Assembly: GCA_964532515.1 (NCBI GenBank)
Contig: CAZHKH010000006.1
Coordinates: forward strand, 1 to 35,206
Reading direction: 5' to 3'
DNA: 35,206 nucleotides
From: TMED161 sp964532515
GTDB lineage: Bacteria > Fidelibacterota > Marinisomatia > SCGC-AAA003-L08 > D37C17
Numbering within the stretch: position 1 is the stretch's first letter; every line of letters starts with the position of its first letter. The notes beneath the pieces were generated by a model, which saw only the letters and a list, made by a program, of their open reading frames with translations, was not told where the DNA came from and ran no database searches. The position numbers and the translations under genes are program-made. Shown in pieces: positions 18,057-26,858 of the stretch.

Positions 18057-20473
18057 TGAGGAACCTATTGAAATTCTTTCTTTTTTCATTATTGTTTCCA
18101 CAACAAGCACAGATTGATTCTACCGGGAAGATTACATTATCTTCGATGAGTAGTCAAGATCAAAGTAAAATTAATTTTTTCACCTCGTCTTATAAATTAG
18201 AAAGGTGGTTGCACAGCGAAGGAAACTCTGAAGGTTTATCTGATACATGGCTAGATCGATATTTTGAACCAAGAGATATTAATTTAATGAATTATGATGA
18301 TATTCTTCTTCTTCCTAATATTACTCCATTGGATGCAAATGCTGTATTAATTCAGAAAAAAAGAGGAAGAATCAACGGAACTTTTGAATTAAAAAATTCT
18401 CCGGGAATTAGTTACTATGGATATAAAAATTTAGTTGATTTTGTTGATTTCAACAAAAAATCTAAGAACCAATTTCATTTAAGAATTTCATCATTAATTA
18501 GAACAACCCCTATTACAACAAATCCTGATAGTGATGGAGAGAGTATAGAATATTACTATTCAGATAATCCTGAACAGTTTCATAGAGTGAGCTCCTCATA
18601 TTCATTTAGGAATAATCAAGCTACTCTAAAAACTGGAATGATTTATAAACAAAATATGGGTCAGCAAAATAATGTTTTTACTAATAAAAAATTTATTGAA
18701 TTAGGATATGTACCCATTTTTAATACGGGGTTTCAAATAGATCGTATAATTTTAGGAAATTTCACAGCATCATTTGGTCAAGGGGTAGTAATGGAGAGTA
18801 CTGACTATTTTAGTCCACGAAGAAGTGGGTATGGATTCTCAAAGAGAAATGATGGGGTGAAATCTGATCTTACTAGAAGTTCTCAATATGTATTTAATGG
18901 ACTTGCTCTTCAGCTTTCAAATAATTGGCTAAGATTCAGTTATTTTAGGTCAAGCAGTCCAAGAGATGCAATTATCAATGAAGACTTAGAGTCATTCTCA
19001 AGCTTAATTGTAATGCAACCAAGATTAGAATGGGGTATAAATCAAGATACTACAAAAATATATAGCAATTTAGTTTCTTCTGTAAATGAGCAGACTATGG
19101 GCTGGAATACTAGAATAGGAAATGGAGCTAACTATGTAGGCTTTACGTTCTATAGAAGTCTATATGATAAATATATTATTCCACGTCCCATTGAAACAAT
19201 TTTAGGGTCAGATGGAGATGTGAACCCTGAATATGACACATCAGATTTTGATGATTATTCTGGTGATGCATTTTATTTAAATTACATAACAAACTCTGCA
19301 GACCCTGAAATAGCAGCAATGTATTATAATTCCCCATCTACTATAAACTCTACATGGGATGATGCCAAATCATATAGAAAGGTAATAGGAATAGATTTTT
19401 CAAAGACATTTAGCAATATTGTTTTTCAAGGTGAAATAGCTGAAATGCCAAAATATAATTGTCTTGGTATTTCTAGTCAGATAAATGAATATTCATTAGG
19501 AGATATTTTAAAAGATCAATTTAATTGTCTCAAAGATTCTGTTTTATCCTTTGGGGATGACCCTAAGGCAATGGTTTTGAATGCATATACCCAGTATGAT
19601 AATATAAATTTTTTATTATTATATAGAAATTATGATTTAGAATTTGATAATCCATATCAAAGATCATTCTCAAATTATCAGAGATATAAAACATCTATTT
19701 TTGAAGATACATATTGGTTAGAAGATCCTGTTTATGGATTTTTATATTCTGGGAACCCACAACCACAATCAGAAGAAGGAATTTATTTTTCTTCGCGCTA
19801 TCAAATTCATCGTTCTATTGTATTAAGATACGAACTTGATACTTGGAATAGAAAAGCAGATAATACAAAATACTACAGGACAGTATATAATTTTGAATGG
19901 AGACCAGTATTCAATTATCGAATTTATTTAAGGCAAAAATTTTCGGGTCGAGGTCAGTTCAATGTCTTTCATCCAAGTCCATTTGATTCAAGAGAAACTC
20001 GAATTCGATTTGTATTAAGATTATCGAATTATGATAATATTGAATTACTATATGCAAGGGGCTATACAACATTTTCTCCTCGACCTAGATTAACAGACAA
20101 TCCAATTTCATCAGATATGCTTGTTGGAGACATAGGTTCTCCAGATGTGACTTTAGGTTTTTCATTTACCCATAATATGGATAATAAAATATCTTTTAAA
20201 GGAGGAAGTACTTTTATAAAAGGGTTTGTTTGGTATATTGAAGATACTGATTTTAGAATTTTTGATTCTACAAAAGGGGCTATACATAATTGGACTTCAA
20301 TAAGATATCGTCCCACAAATTTTTTATCTATTTATATAAAATATTCATTTACAAATCATTTTGAAGATACTACAATTACAGAGTCACAAACTGAATCTGG
20401 TTATTGGATTTCAAATCCATGGAAGAACAATAGACAATCAGATTATAAAATCCAGGTAAACTATGCATTCTAG
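18056..20473 (+). CDS. ComEA-like helix-hairpin-helix plus outer-membrane beta-barrel protein
   Basis: 805 aa. The signal peptide ends near PQQA/QIDS. Residues about 74-125 match tandem helix-hairpin-helix units of the ComEA type: DINLMNYDDILLLPNITPLD, then a helix with IQKKRGRINGTFEL and SPGISYYGYKNL. In ComEA such motifs contact the DNA backbone. The remaining roughly 650 residues are aromatic-rich beta-strands (FRLSFxF-type patterns) ending YKIQVNYAF, as in an outer-membrane barrel. Bacteroidetes encode similar HhH-plus-barrel proteins of unknown role. Translational coupling (1-nt overlap upstream, 11-nt overlap downstream) links it to the PorV-like and FadL-like barrels. DNA binding or uptake at the surface is a hypothesis; the HhH may instead be structural. 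Confidence 0.75.
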   Translation: MRNLLKFFLFSLLFPQQAQIDSTGKITLSSMSSQDQSKINFFTSSYKLERWLHSEGNSEGLSDTWLDRYFEPRDINLMNYDDILLLPNITPLDANAVLIQKKRGRINGTFELKNSPGISYYGYKNLVDFVDFNKKSKNQFHLRISSLIRTTPITTNPDSDGESIEYYYSDNPEQFHRVSSSYSFRNNQATLKTGMIYKQNMGQQNNVFTNKKFIELGYVPIFNTGFQIDRIILGNFTASFGQGVVMESTDYFSPRRSGYGFSKRNDGVKSDLTRSSQYVFNGLALQLSNNWLRFSYFRSSSPRDAIINEDLESFSSLIVMQPRLEWGINQDTTKIYSNLVSSVNEQTMGWNTRIGNGANYVGFTFYRSLYDKYIIPRPIETILGSDGDVNPEYDTSDFDDYSGDAFYLNYITNSADPEIAAMYYNSPSTINSTWDDAKSYRKVIGIDFSKTFSNIVFQGEIAEMPKYNCLGISSQINEYSLGDILKDQFNCLKDSVLSFGDDPKAMVLNAYTQYDNINFLLLYRNYDLEFDNPYQRSFSNYQRYKTSIFEDTYWLEDPVYGFLYSGNPQPQSEEGIYFSSRYQIHRSIVLRYELDTWNRKADNTKYYRTVYNFEWRPVFNYRIYLRQKFSGRGQFNVFHPSPFDSRETRIRFVLRLSNYDNIELLYARGYTTFSPRPRLTDNPISSDMLVGDIGSPDVTLGFSFTHNMDNKISFKGGSTFIKGFVWYIEDTDFRIFDSTKGAIHNWTSIRYRPTNFLSIYIKYSFTNHFEDTTITESQTESGYWISNPWKNNRQSDYKIQVNYAF

Positions 20474-21806
20474 ATTACTAATTATATTAGTTCTTTTTAA
20501 TCTTCTAAGTTCACAAAGCTATTATGAATCAGCAATAGGCAGTAGTTTTGATGCCTATAGTGCTCATTCTTTTTCTCTTTCTTCTAGCTCACAAATCACT
20601 GAATCATCTGGTTATAGTTTATTTTTTAATCCATCTAATTTATCAAGAGACAATAGCATAGGATTTTTAATAAGTACAACTAACTTTATTGATTCTAGAT
20701 TTGAAAGAAGAGGACTAATTGTTAAAGATTCTTTTGGAGACTTTTTAACTGAGTCTGATTATGTAAAGAATTCATCATTATTTAATTTTAATTCTATTAG
20801 TATAAAGTTTAATGAAATTCTTTTAGATTATTTTAATGCTGGCATTGCCATGTCATTTGCACCCTATAAATCATATGATTTCACTTATGAAGAGGAGGTC
20901 AGAGGGCAGCTTACATCAAATGATGGTCAAATTTTCTCAAGAGACCCATTATTAGGTTATCACATATTTACATCCCAAGGAACCCAATATATATTAGGAA
21001 TAGGAACTTCCATTGGGTTTGAAACGAATACGGATATTAATGGTTCTATAGGTTTATCTTATAATTCAGTATTAAGTAGTAATATTAAAGAGAGTGCCCA
21101 TGTTGACACCTCTCTTTTAATTGGAACAATTATTACAGAGGATAGCAATGAACTGTCAAATTTACCTGCTTATAATCTTGATTATCAATTAGGAAATTCA
21201 AACTTTTTTATCATTGGATCTAATCTTACATATGATAAGTATTTATTAAGTTGGTCATTTCAAAATAGCGCGGTCATCAAAAAGGAAATTTCTGATAAAG
21301 ATATTTTAGACTCTTTAATTCATTTTTATGATTCAAATGAATTAGGTGCCAATATATTAGGATTTCATAGCTCATTAAAAACATCTAAAGTAGAAATCCC
21401 TCAAAAAATAGGTATAGGCTTTTCAATTTTAGATAAAGAGAATGATGCTTATAGCTTTGTTGTTAATTATGAATCAAATAGATATAGTAATTCTTCATCT
21501 TTAAAATCATATAGTAGGTTTAGCTTAGGGATAGAACATTATACCATTAATAATATTCCGCTAAGATTTAGTGTTGGTTACAAAACCTCAGAGTTTAAAC
21601 CATATATATCTTCGATAACATCCTTTGCTTGTGGTAGCGGATTAAGATTTAAGAAACTTACTTTTGACTATGCATTGAAATATCGTCACGTACGATATAA
21701 TTATCCAGATCTTTTTCCTGTAGAAGGAGAATTCCGCCCAGATCTTGATATTGTAAATGATTCAAAGATTACACTATTAGGAACATTAACATATAGCTTT
21801 AAATAA
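20463..21806 (+). CDS. FadL/OmpP1-like outer-membrane beta-barrel protein
   Basis: 447 aa. Signal peptide MHSRLLIILVLFNLLSS/QSY. The mature N-terminus (SSFDAYSAHSFSLSSSSQIT ... SLFFNPSNLSRD) resembles the FadL/PorV superfamily start. Long amphipathic strands and a C-terminal segment (RFSLGIEHYTINNIPLRFSVGYK ... LLGTLTYSFK) with a terminal aromatic pattern indicate a barrel. FadL-type proteins move hydrophobic compounds across the outer membrane, but no substrate can be read from this sequence. It overlaps the HhH-barrel gene by 11 nt, and the nuclease-fusion gene follows within 10 nt, so all three are probably co-expressed. Confidence 0.72.
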   Translation: MHSRLLIILVLFNLLSSQSYYESAIGSSFDAYSAHSFSLSSSSQITESSGYSLFFNPSNLSRDNSIGFLISTTNFIDSRFERRGLIVKDSFGDFLTESDYVKNSSLFNFNSISIKFNEILLDYFNAGIAMSFAPYKSYDFTYEEEVRGQLTSNDGQIFSRDPLLGYHIFTSQGTQYILGIGTSIGFETNTDINGSIGLSYNSVLSSNIKESAHVDTSLLIGTIITEDSNELSNLPAYNLDYQLGNSNFFIIGSNLTYDKYLLSWSFQNSAVIKKEISDKDILDSLIHFYDSNELGANILGFHSSLKTSKVEIPQKIGIGFSILDKENDAYSFVVNYESNRYSNSSSLKSYSRFSLGIEHYTINNIPLRFSVGYKTSEFKPYISSITSFACGSGLRFKKLTFDYALKYRHVRYNYPDLFPVEGEFRPDLDIVNDSKITLLGTLTYSFK

Positions 21807-21816
21807 TATATTGAAG

Positions 21817-23700
21817 ATGAAAAGTATTTTTATTTTATTTATTTCCACCTCGATTTTATTATCAAATAAAATTAACATTGATTTAATAACAACCAATGAT
21901 CTTCACGGTGCTATTTCAGAACAGAAAGCATACTTCATGAACCCTAGTTTTCCACCTACAATAATAGGTGCAGCTGGCTTTTATAATTATATTAAAAAAA
22001 ATATAAATAAAGATAACTCTTTAATTTTTGATGGAGGAAACTTCTTCCAAGGACATCCAATAGCTGAAATTGATAAAGGTAAAACAATTTTAGAATATAT
22101 GAATAAAATTGGCTATACCGCAGCTGTTCCAGGTCCATATGATTTTATATATGGGGCAGGAAATTTAAATGAATTAGTAGAGAATTCAACTTTTCCATTT
22201 TTAATTAGCAATCTTGAATGCAATGGCTGCGAATTAACAAGTAAAAATTTCAAGGAGTATATAATTAAAGAAATTGATGGAGTTAAGTTTGGAATACTTG
22301 GTATAATAGATTCTGATTTGTCTTCAAAGGTTTTACCCAATAATATCATAAATATAAATATAATAGGAATTAAAGAGAGTCTGGATTATTGGGTCCCTAA
22401 AATGAAGGAACAAGCTGATATAATAATAGTACTTACTAGTGCGGGAGTGCCATGGGATAGAGAGGAAGTATACAATAATTTTATATTAGATATAAAAAAT
22501 AAAAAATCAGACAATAATTTTAAAAATCTCAATGCCATTCAGATGGGATATTTTGCAGATGGTGTTGATCTAATTGTATCTGGTGGAGTAAGTAAAGGAT
22601 ATAGTATCCCATGGGAAGATCCAAATTCGGGGGTCCATATTATTCAGAATTATGGAAATGGAAGTTCTTTTGCTCACCTATCTCTTAATGTAATTAATAA
22701 AGGATATGCAGGGTATGAGTTTATGGTAAAAAACAATCAGTCTCAAACCTTACTATTAGATGACTTTTCTCCTAACGATGAAATAAGAGAATGGATTAGA
22801 GAGAAAGATGCTGCTGCCATAAATAAATTATATGATTTATTTGATTCCAATGAACATATTATATCAGAAAAAAATATAGATATTATAGAGAAAAATACCC
22901 CAAAAGATGAATGGCCATTTCCTCTATTAGGGAGCAATGATAAATTTGATATTATTACATGGAACTGTGAATTTTTTCCAACGGCAGATGAAAATACTAT
23001 AGAAGCATTAAGTGAGGCAATTCAGGATTTCAATGTTGATGTGATTGCTTTCCAAGAGATAAAACAAGTTGGCTGGTTTGGGAAATTGATGGATAAACTT
23101 CCTGATTATGATTATGTGGTTTCCGAACATTCTTCATTTATGGACCAAGCAATTATATTTAAGAAGAATGAATTTTCATTAACTAGAAAAATTGAACCCT
23201 TTGCGGATAATGATTATAATTTTGCTGGTAGACCACCACTTCGAATTGATTTATTTCGATATTCCGATTCAACTTATTATAGCATAGTTAATTTACATAT
23301 GAAATGTTGTGACTCAGGCTTAAATAGGAGAAAAAATGCTTCAAAAATGCTTTATAACTATTTATTAGCTGATATTGATAATGGATATTCAAATTTTATT
23401 GTATTGGGTGATTGGAACGATGATTTAAAAGATGCTTATGGAGAGCACTGTTTTGATCCATTTATAAATGATAATAGATTTTATTTTACGACAGAAAAAA
23501 TCATAGGGGATCTTTCCCAGGCATCTTATCCCAAAGAACCTTATTATAGTTTTTTAGATCATATCCTTGTTACAAAAGAAATATTATCACAAAATTCTAA
23601 TTTTGAGATAAAAACAATAAGGATGGGTGAGTATATGGATGGTTATGAAAATTATGAAAAATTAATTTCAGATCATTTACCGGTATTCCTTTCATTTTAA
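21817..23700 (+). CDS. secreted fusion: degenerate 5'-nucleotidase-type metallophosphatase plus EEP nuclease domain
   Basis: 627 aa from ATG 21817; an in-frame TTG at 21811 is the alternative. Signal peptide ending near LLS/NKIN. Residues about 20-330 align with 5'-nucleotidase metallophosphatases and keep the first Asp-x-His (Asp28, His30). The other ligand motifs are altered: GGD is GGN (Asn75), GNHEFD is GPYDF (107-111), and GHSH is GGVSK (near 257). Residues about 375-627 are an endonuclease/exonuclease/phosphatase domain with all key positions present: WN (Asn383), QE (Glu414), NLH (His494), GDWND (Asp532, Asn534) and SDH (Asp619, His620). The EEP half should be active on a phosphodiester or phosphomonoester substrate; nucleic acid is plausible given the neighbours. 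The first half looks catalytically dead. Confidence 0.87.
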   Translation: MKSIFILFISTSILLSNKINIDLITTNDLHGAISEQKAYFMNPSFPPTIIGAAGFYNYIKKNINKDNSLIFDGGNFFQGHPIAEIDKGKTILEYMNKIGYTAAVPGPYDFIYGAGNLNELVENSTFPFLISNLECNGCELTSKNFKEYIIKEIDGVKFGILGIIDSDLSSKVLPNNIININIIGIKESLDYWVPKMKEQADIIIVLTSAGVPWDREEVYNNFILDIKNKKSDNNFKNLNAIQMGYFADGVDLIVSGGVSKGYSIPWEDPNSGVHIIQNYGNGSSFAHLSLNVINKGYAGYEFMVKNNQSQTLLLDDFSPNDEIREWIREKDAAAINKLYDLFDSNEHIISEKNIDIIEKNTPKDEWPFPLLGSNDKFDIITWNCEFFPTADENTIEALSEAIQDFNVDVIAFQEIKQVGWFGKLMDKLPDYDYVVSEHSSFMDQAIIFKKNEFSLTRKIEPFADNDYNFAGRPPLRIDLFRYSDSTYYSIVNLHMKCCDSGLNRRKNASKMLYNYLLADIDNGYSNFIVLGDWNDDLKDAYGEHCFDPFINDNRFYFTTEKIIGDLSQASYPKEPYYSFLDHILVTKEILSQNSNFEIKTIRMGEYMDGYENYEKLISDHLPVFLSF

Positions 23701-23726
23701 TAAATCTAAATTTAACTTTCATTAAC

Positions 23727-24257
23727 ATGTTAATAGAAAAATATATTACAGCCCTATCAATTGTAATTGGTTCTATTTTATATGGTCAATTACAGTACAG
23801 TGATATTAATGCTATGCTTAATGATATCACTCCTTTTGAGAATGAAATAAAATTAGATTATTTGAATGTAGTGCATACTAATAATAAAATTTCATCGATA
23901 CATTGGTTTGATGAAGACAGTACAAGATTTACAAAATTATTTCATTATGACAAAAAAAGTAATTTATTTTTAATCTCTGAGTTTAGGAATCAAAAAATCT
24001 TAAAAGAAATTTATTTTACTTCATATAATGCAGCTGATCGTTTTATATATTTTTTATTTGGGGATAAATTCCATACTAACGAAAAGTATATTACTGAAAT
24101 AGTTTATAATGAATCAAAATTACCAGTTTATTATAATATTAAATCAACTGGAGATGATTATATCGGTCACATTACGTTAAACTATGATGAAAATAATTTT
24201 TTAATTAGAGAAGTCTGGTTTCAAGGTAAAAGAAAAATAAGAGAATTTTTAAAATAA
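23727..24257 (+). CDS. secreted protein of unknown function
   Basis: 176 aa, not recognised. Hydrophobic signal sequence with likely cleavage ILYG/QLQY. The body has repeated beta-hairpin-like units with alternating aromatic and charged residues (FHYDKKSNLFLISEFRNQ, EIVYNESKLPVYYNI, LNYDENNFLIREVWFQG), somewhat like YD- or MORN-type repeats, but too few to assign. The ATG has no clear Shine-Dalgarno, and a 26-bp gap separates it from the nuclease-fusion gene. Probably periplasmic or surface-exposed. Confidence 0.65.
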   Translation: MLIEKYITALSIVIGSILYGQLQYSDINAMLNDITPFENEIKLDYLNVVHTNNKISSIHWFDEDSTRFTKLFHYDKKSNLFLISEFRNQKILKEIYFTSYNAADRFIYFLFGDKFHTNEKYITEIVYNESKLPVYYNIKSTGDDYIGHITLNYDENNFLIREVWFQGKRKIREFLK

Positions 24258-24313
24258 TTTTTTAAAAGTATATTATTAATAATAGATTGATAATAAATTA
24301 CAATAGGGATCAA

Positions 24314-25156
24314 ATGAAATATTATATAAATATTTTTATTTTTTTAAGTTTTACTTTCTCACAAGCTGAGCAACCATACCCTCCTCTTGATTTAGTTACA
24401 ATACCTACAAGTGGCACTTTGCCAAAAGGATCTTTTACTTTAGAATCATTACTCATTAAAGATGGTGGAATTATCCCTAAACTTTCTGTTGGGATAACAG
24501 ATAATTTTTATATAGGATTATCATATGGAATTCAGGACTTTATTAGTGAAGAAAAATTAAATTTCAATAAACCTATGCCAGAAGTTCAGATTAAATATAG
24601 AGTATATGAAGAGTCAGAAACTATCCCAGCTATTGTCCTTGGACTAGACACTCAAGGGAAGGGTAGATTTTTAACTAGATATGAAGATGATGAAAATTTA
24701 GTAAATAATTTTCAAAGATATGAACAAAAGGCTTGGGGCTGGTATGTAGTAGCAAGTAAAAATTGGGAATTATTTGGAAATTTAGGATTGCATGTTGGAT
24801 TAAATAAAAATACATGGGAATCAGATCCTATCGAAAGTGATAATCCAAATACTGTATTTAAAGATAAGGATCTTAATTTATTTTTTGGTATTGATAAAGA
24901 AATAAATAGAAGTTTTTCTATCTTATTAGAGTATGATACTGCATTAAATGATAATGACCCTGAAATTGGATATGATTTATTTGGGAGGGGGAAAGGATAT
25001 CTAAATGCTGGAGTCCGTTGGATTGTTGGTAAAAATATAATGTTAGAAATAGATTTTAATGATATATCTAAGAATTATATTCATAATGAAATGACAAGCG
25101 ATCAAAAAGAATATTCAAATAGGGAATTAAAAATAATATATTTTGAAAAATTTTAA
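24314..25156 (+). CDS. YjbH-like outer-membrane beta-barrel protein
   Basis: 280 aa from ATG 24314, which has AGGGA 4 nt upstream and starts a standard signal peptide (MKYYINIFIFLSFTFS/QAEQ). A TTG at 24287 would add nine residues with no signal benefit. The mature start, TIPTSGTLPKGSFTLESLLI, followed by SVGITDNFYIGLSYG, matches the opening of YjbH-like barrels. Further strands (GWYVVASKNWELFGNLGLHVGL, YLNAGVRWIVGKNIMLEID) support an outer-membrane barrel. YjbH-type proteins are linked to exopolysaccharide export in other phyla, but no polysaccharide genes are nearby, so the function stays open. Confidence 0.7.
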   Translation: MKYYINIFIFLSFTFSQAEQPYPPLDLVTIPTSGTLPKGSFTLESLLIKDGGIIPKLSVGITDNFYIGLSYGIQDFISEEKLNFNKPMPEVQIKYRVYEESETIPAIVLGLDTQGKGRFLTRYEDDENLVNNFQRYEQKAWGWYVVASKNWELFGNLGLHVGLNKNTWESDPIESDNPNTVFKDKDLNLFFGIDKEINRSFSILLEYDTALNDNDPEIGYDLFGRGKGYLNAGVRWIVGKNIMLEIDFNDISKNYIHNEMTSDQKEYSNRELKIIYFEKF

Positions 25157-25174
25157 TTTAGAAAAGGACAAAAA

Positions 25175-25909
25175 ATGAATAAAAAATATTTTACTTATAA
25201 ATTCTTAATTTTCATTTTAACCTCTATCCTTTTATCGTCATATTCTCAAATAGACCAATTACAAGAAAATAGTAACTTTAAGGAAGCATTAAAATTATGT
25301 GAAGCAAATTATGATGCAAATGATGTTGAAATACTATGGAGGATGGCCAGATCATACTTTGATATTGCAGATCAAACATCAGATATAGAGATTCAGAAGG
25401 AAAATGTTGATAGGGCATTGCCGTATGCAAAGAAAGCTTTAGAGCTAGATGCACTTTCAGCGAAAGCAAATCATTGGTATGCAGTAATTATAGGTAAAAA
25501 AGGAGTTTTAGAAGGAACAAAGCAAAAAATTCTTAATTCCTACGAAGTAGAAAAATATGGTTTAAAAGCAATTGAACTAGATCCATCATATGACGGAACT
25601 CACCACTTAATGGGAAGATGGCATTATAATATTGCTGACTTAGCGTGGTATGAGAGAACTATCGCAAGTACGATTTATGCAACACCCCCCAAAGGATCCT
25701 TTGATGAGGCAATTATTTATTTTAAGCAAGCTATAGATGCCAACCCAGAAGATATCAGACATTATTTATGGCTTGCAAAATCATATTATCAGAAAAGCAT
25801 GTACAAGGAAGCAAAGATGACACTAGAAAAGGCAATGAAATTAAAAGTAAAAAATGATAGTGATAAATTGCTTTTAGGCCAGGTAAAAGACTTATACACA
25901 AAACTATAA
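25175..25909 (+). CDS. exported TPR protein resembling eukaryotic RMDN/FAM82 proteins
   Basis: 244 aa. Signal peptide ending SYS/QIDQ. The mature protein is all-helical TPR: EILWRMARSYFDIADQ, then AKKALELDALSAKANHWYAV, GLKAIELDPSYDGTHHLMG, GRWHYNIADLAWYERTIAST followed by IYATPPKGSFDEAI, and IYFKQAIDANPEDIRHYLWL. The arrangement (WRxAR, HxWYA, a LMGxWxY..A...WYxR motif and ATPP) closely follows my recollection of the RMDN1-3 family of animals. Function in bacteria is unknown; a periplasmic protein-protein interaction scaffold is likely. AAGGA lies 7 nt before the ATG. queG follows after a single base. Confidence 0.85.
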   Translation: MNKKYFTYKFLIFILTSILLSSYSQIDQLQENSNFKEALKLCEANYDANDVEILWRMARSYFDIADQTSDIEIQKENVDRALPYAKKALELDALSAKANHWYAVIIGKKGVLEGTKQKILNSYEVEKYGLKAIELDPSYDGTHHLMGRWHYNIADLAWYERTIASTIYATPPKGSFDEAIIYFKQAIDANPEDIRHYLWLAKSYYQKSMYKEAKMTLEKAMKLKVKNDSDKLLLGQVKDLYTKL

Positions 25910-25910
25910 T

Positions 25911-26858
25911 TTGGATATTATTTCATTTACAGAACTTATAAAAGATGAGTGTCTATCTATTGGTTTCTCAAAAGTAGGCATTGCAAAAGTAAAATACTAC
26001 CCTGAAGATAAAACTCATTTAAATAATTGGATAGATAACAATTATCATGCAACGATGGATTGGATGACCAGAGGTAAAGATAAAAGAACGAATATATCTA
26101 ATTATTACAACGAATCTAAATCTGTTATTTCAGTTGCTATAAATTATTTTAATGGCAATTCAAGGGAGAAATCTCCAGCACCCTATATTTCTAATTATGC
26201 TTTTGGAAAGGATTATCATATTGTAATTAAATCAAAATTAAAAAAAATATTAGAAAAAATTAATAATATAGATAGCTCTGTAAATGGGTATTACTGTGTT
26301 GACACATCCCCTATAATGGAAAAGGCCTGGGCTCAGAGAGCTGGAATTGGATGGATTGGAAAGCATACAAATTTAATAACGAAAGAGTTTGGCTCATGGT
26401 TTTTTTTAGGTGAGCTTATTATAAATAAAGAGTTAGTATATGATTCACCATTCACCGAAGATTTGTGTGGGACATGTAACTTATGCATTGAAGAGTGTCC
26501 TACAGATGCAATCATTGATCCATATCAGCTAGATTCAAATAAGTGCATTTCATATGTAACAATCGAAAAACGAGGAGAATTTGAAAAAGAAAATTTAATA
26601 GATTTAAATAATTGGATTTTTGGTTGTGATATATGCCAAGATGTGTGTCCATGGAATATTAAGTTTTCTATAGAAAGCACAGAAGAAGATTTTAATGATA
26701 TACATTCTTTGAAAGATAAAGATTATGATTATTGGGTCAATTTATCTGAAGAAGAGTATAGAAGAATTTTTAAAAATAGTGCAGTAAAAAGAACAAAATA
26801 TAGTGGATTAAAAAGAAATATCTTAACAGCAAGGGAGCAAATAAGTAAAGATGATTAA
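25911..26858 (+). CDS. queG: epoxyqueuosine reductase
   Basis: 315 aa, cytoplasmic. It performs the last step of queuosine tRNA modification, reducing epoxyqueuosine in a cobalamin- and iron-sulfur-dependent reaction. The N-terminal domain has family segments (SIGFSKVGIAKV, MDWMTRGKDKR) and the VDTSPIMEKAWAQRAGIGWI active-site segment with its Asp. The ferredoxin-like part has CGTCNLCIEECP and GCDICQDVCPWN, providing two [4Fe-4S] clusters. The length fits the short form without the C-terminal HEAT-like extension of the E. coli enzyme. The start is TTG, one base after the TPR gene stop, with no strong ribosome site. Its end overlaps the LON-domain gene by 8 nt. Confidence 0.93.
   Translation: MDIISFTELIKDECLSIGFSKVGIAKVKYYPEDKTHLNNWIDNNYHATMDWMTRGKDKRTNISNYYNESKSVISVAINYFNGNSREKSPAPYISNYAFGKDYHIVIKSKLKKILEKINNIDSSVNGYYCVDTSPIMEKAWAQRAGIGWIGKHTNLITKEFGSWFFLGELIINKELVYDSPFTEDLCGTCNLCIEECPTDAIIDPYQLDSNKCISYVTIEKRGEFEKENLIDLNNWIFGCDICQDVCPWNIKFSIESTEEDFNDIHSLKDKDYDYWVNLSEEEYRRIFKNSAVKRTKYSGLKRNILTAREQISKDD

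Noticed and set aside
21817..22900. Active 5'-nucleotidase
   Set aside because: The fold is recognisable, but most metal-ligand motifs are substituted, so I did not assign nucleotidase activity.
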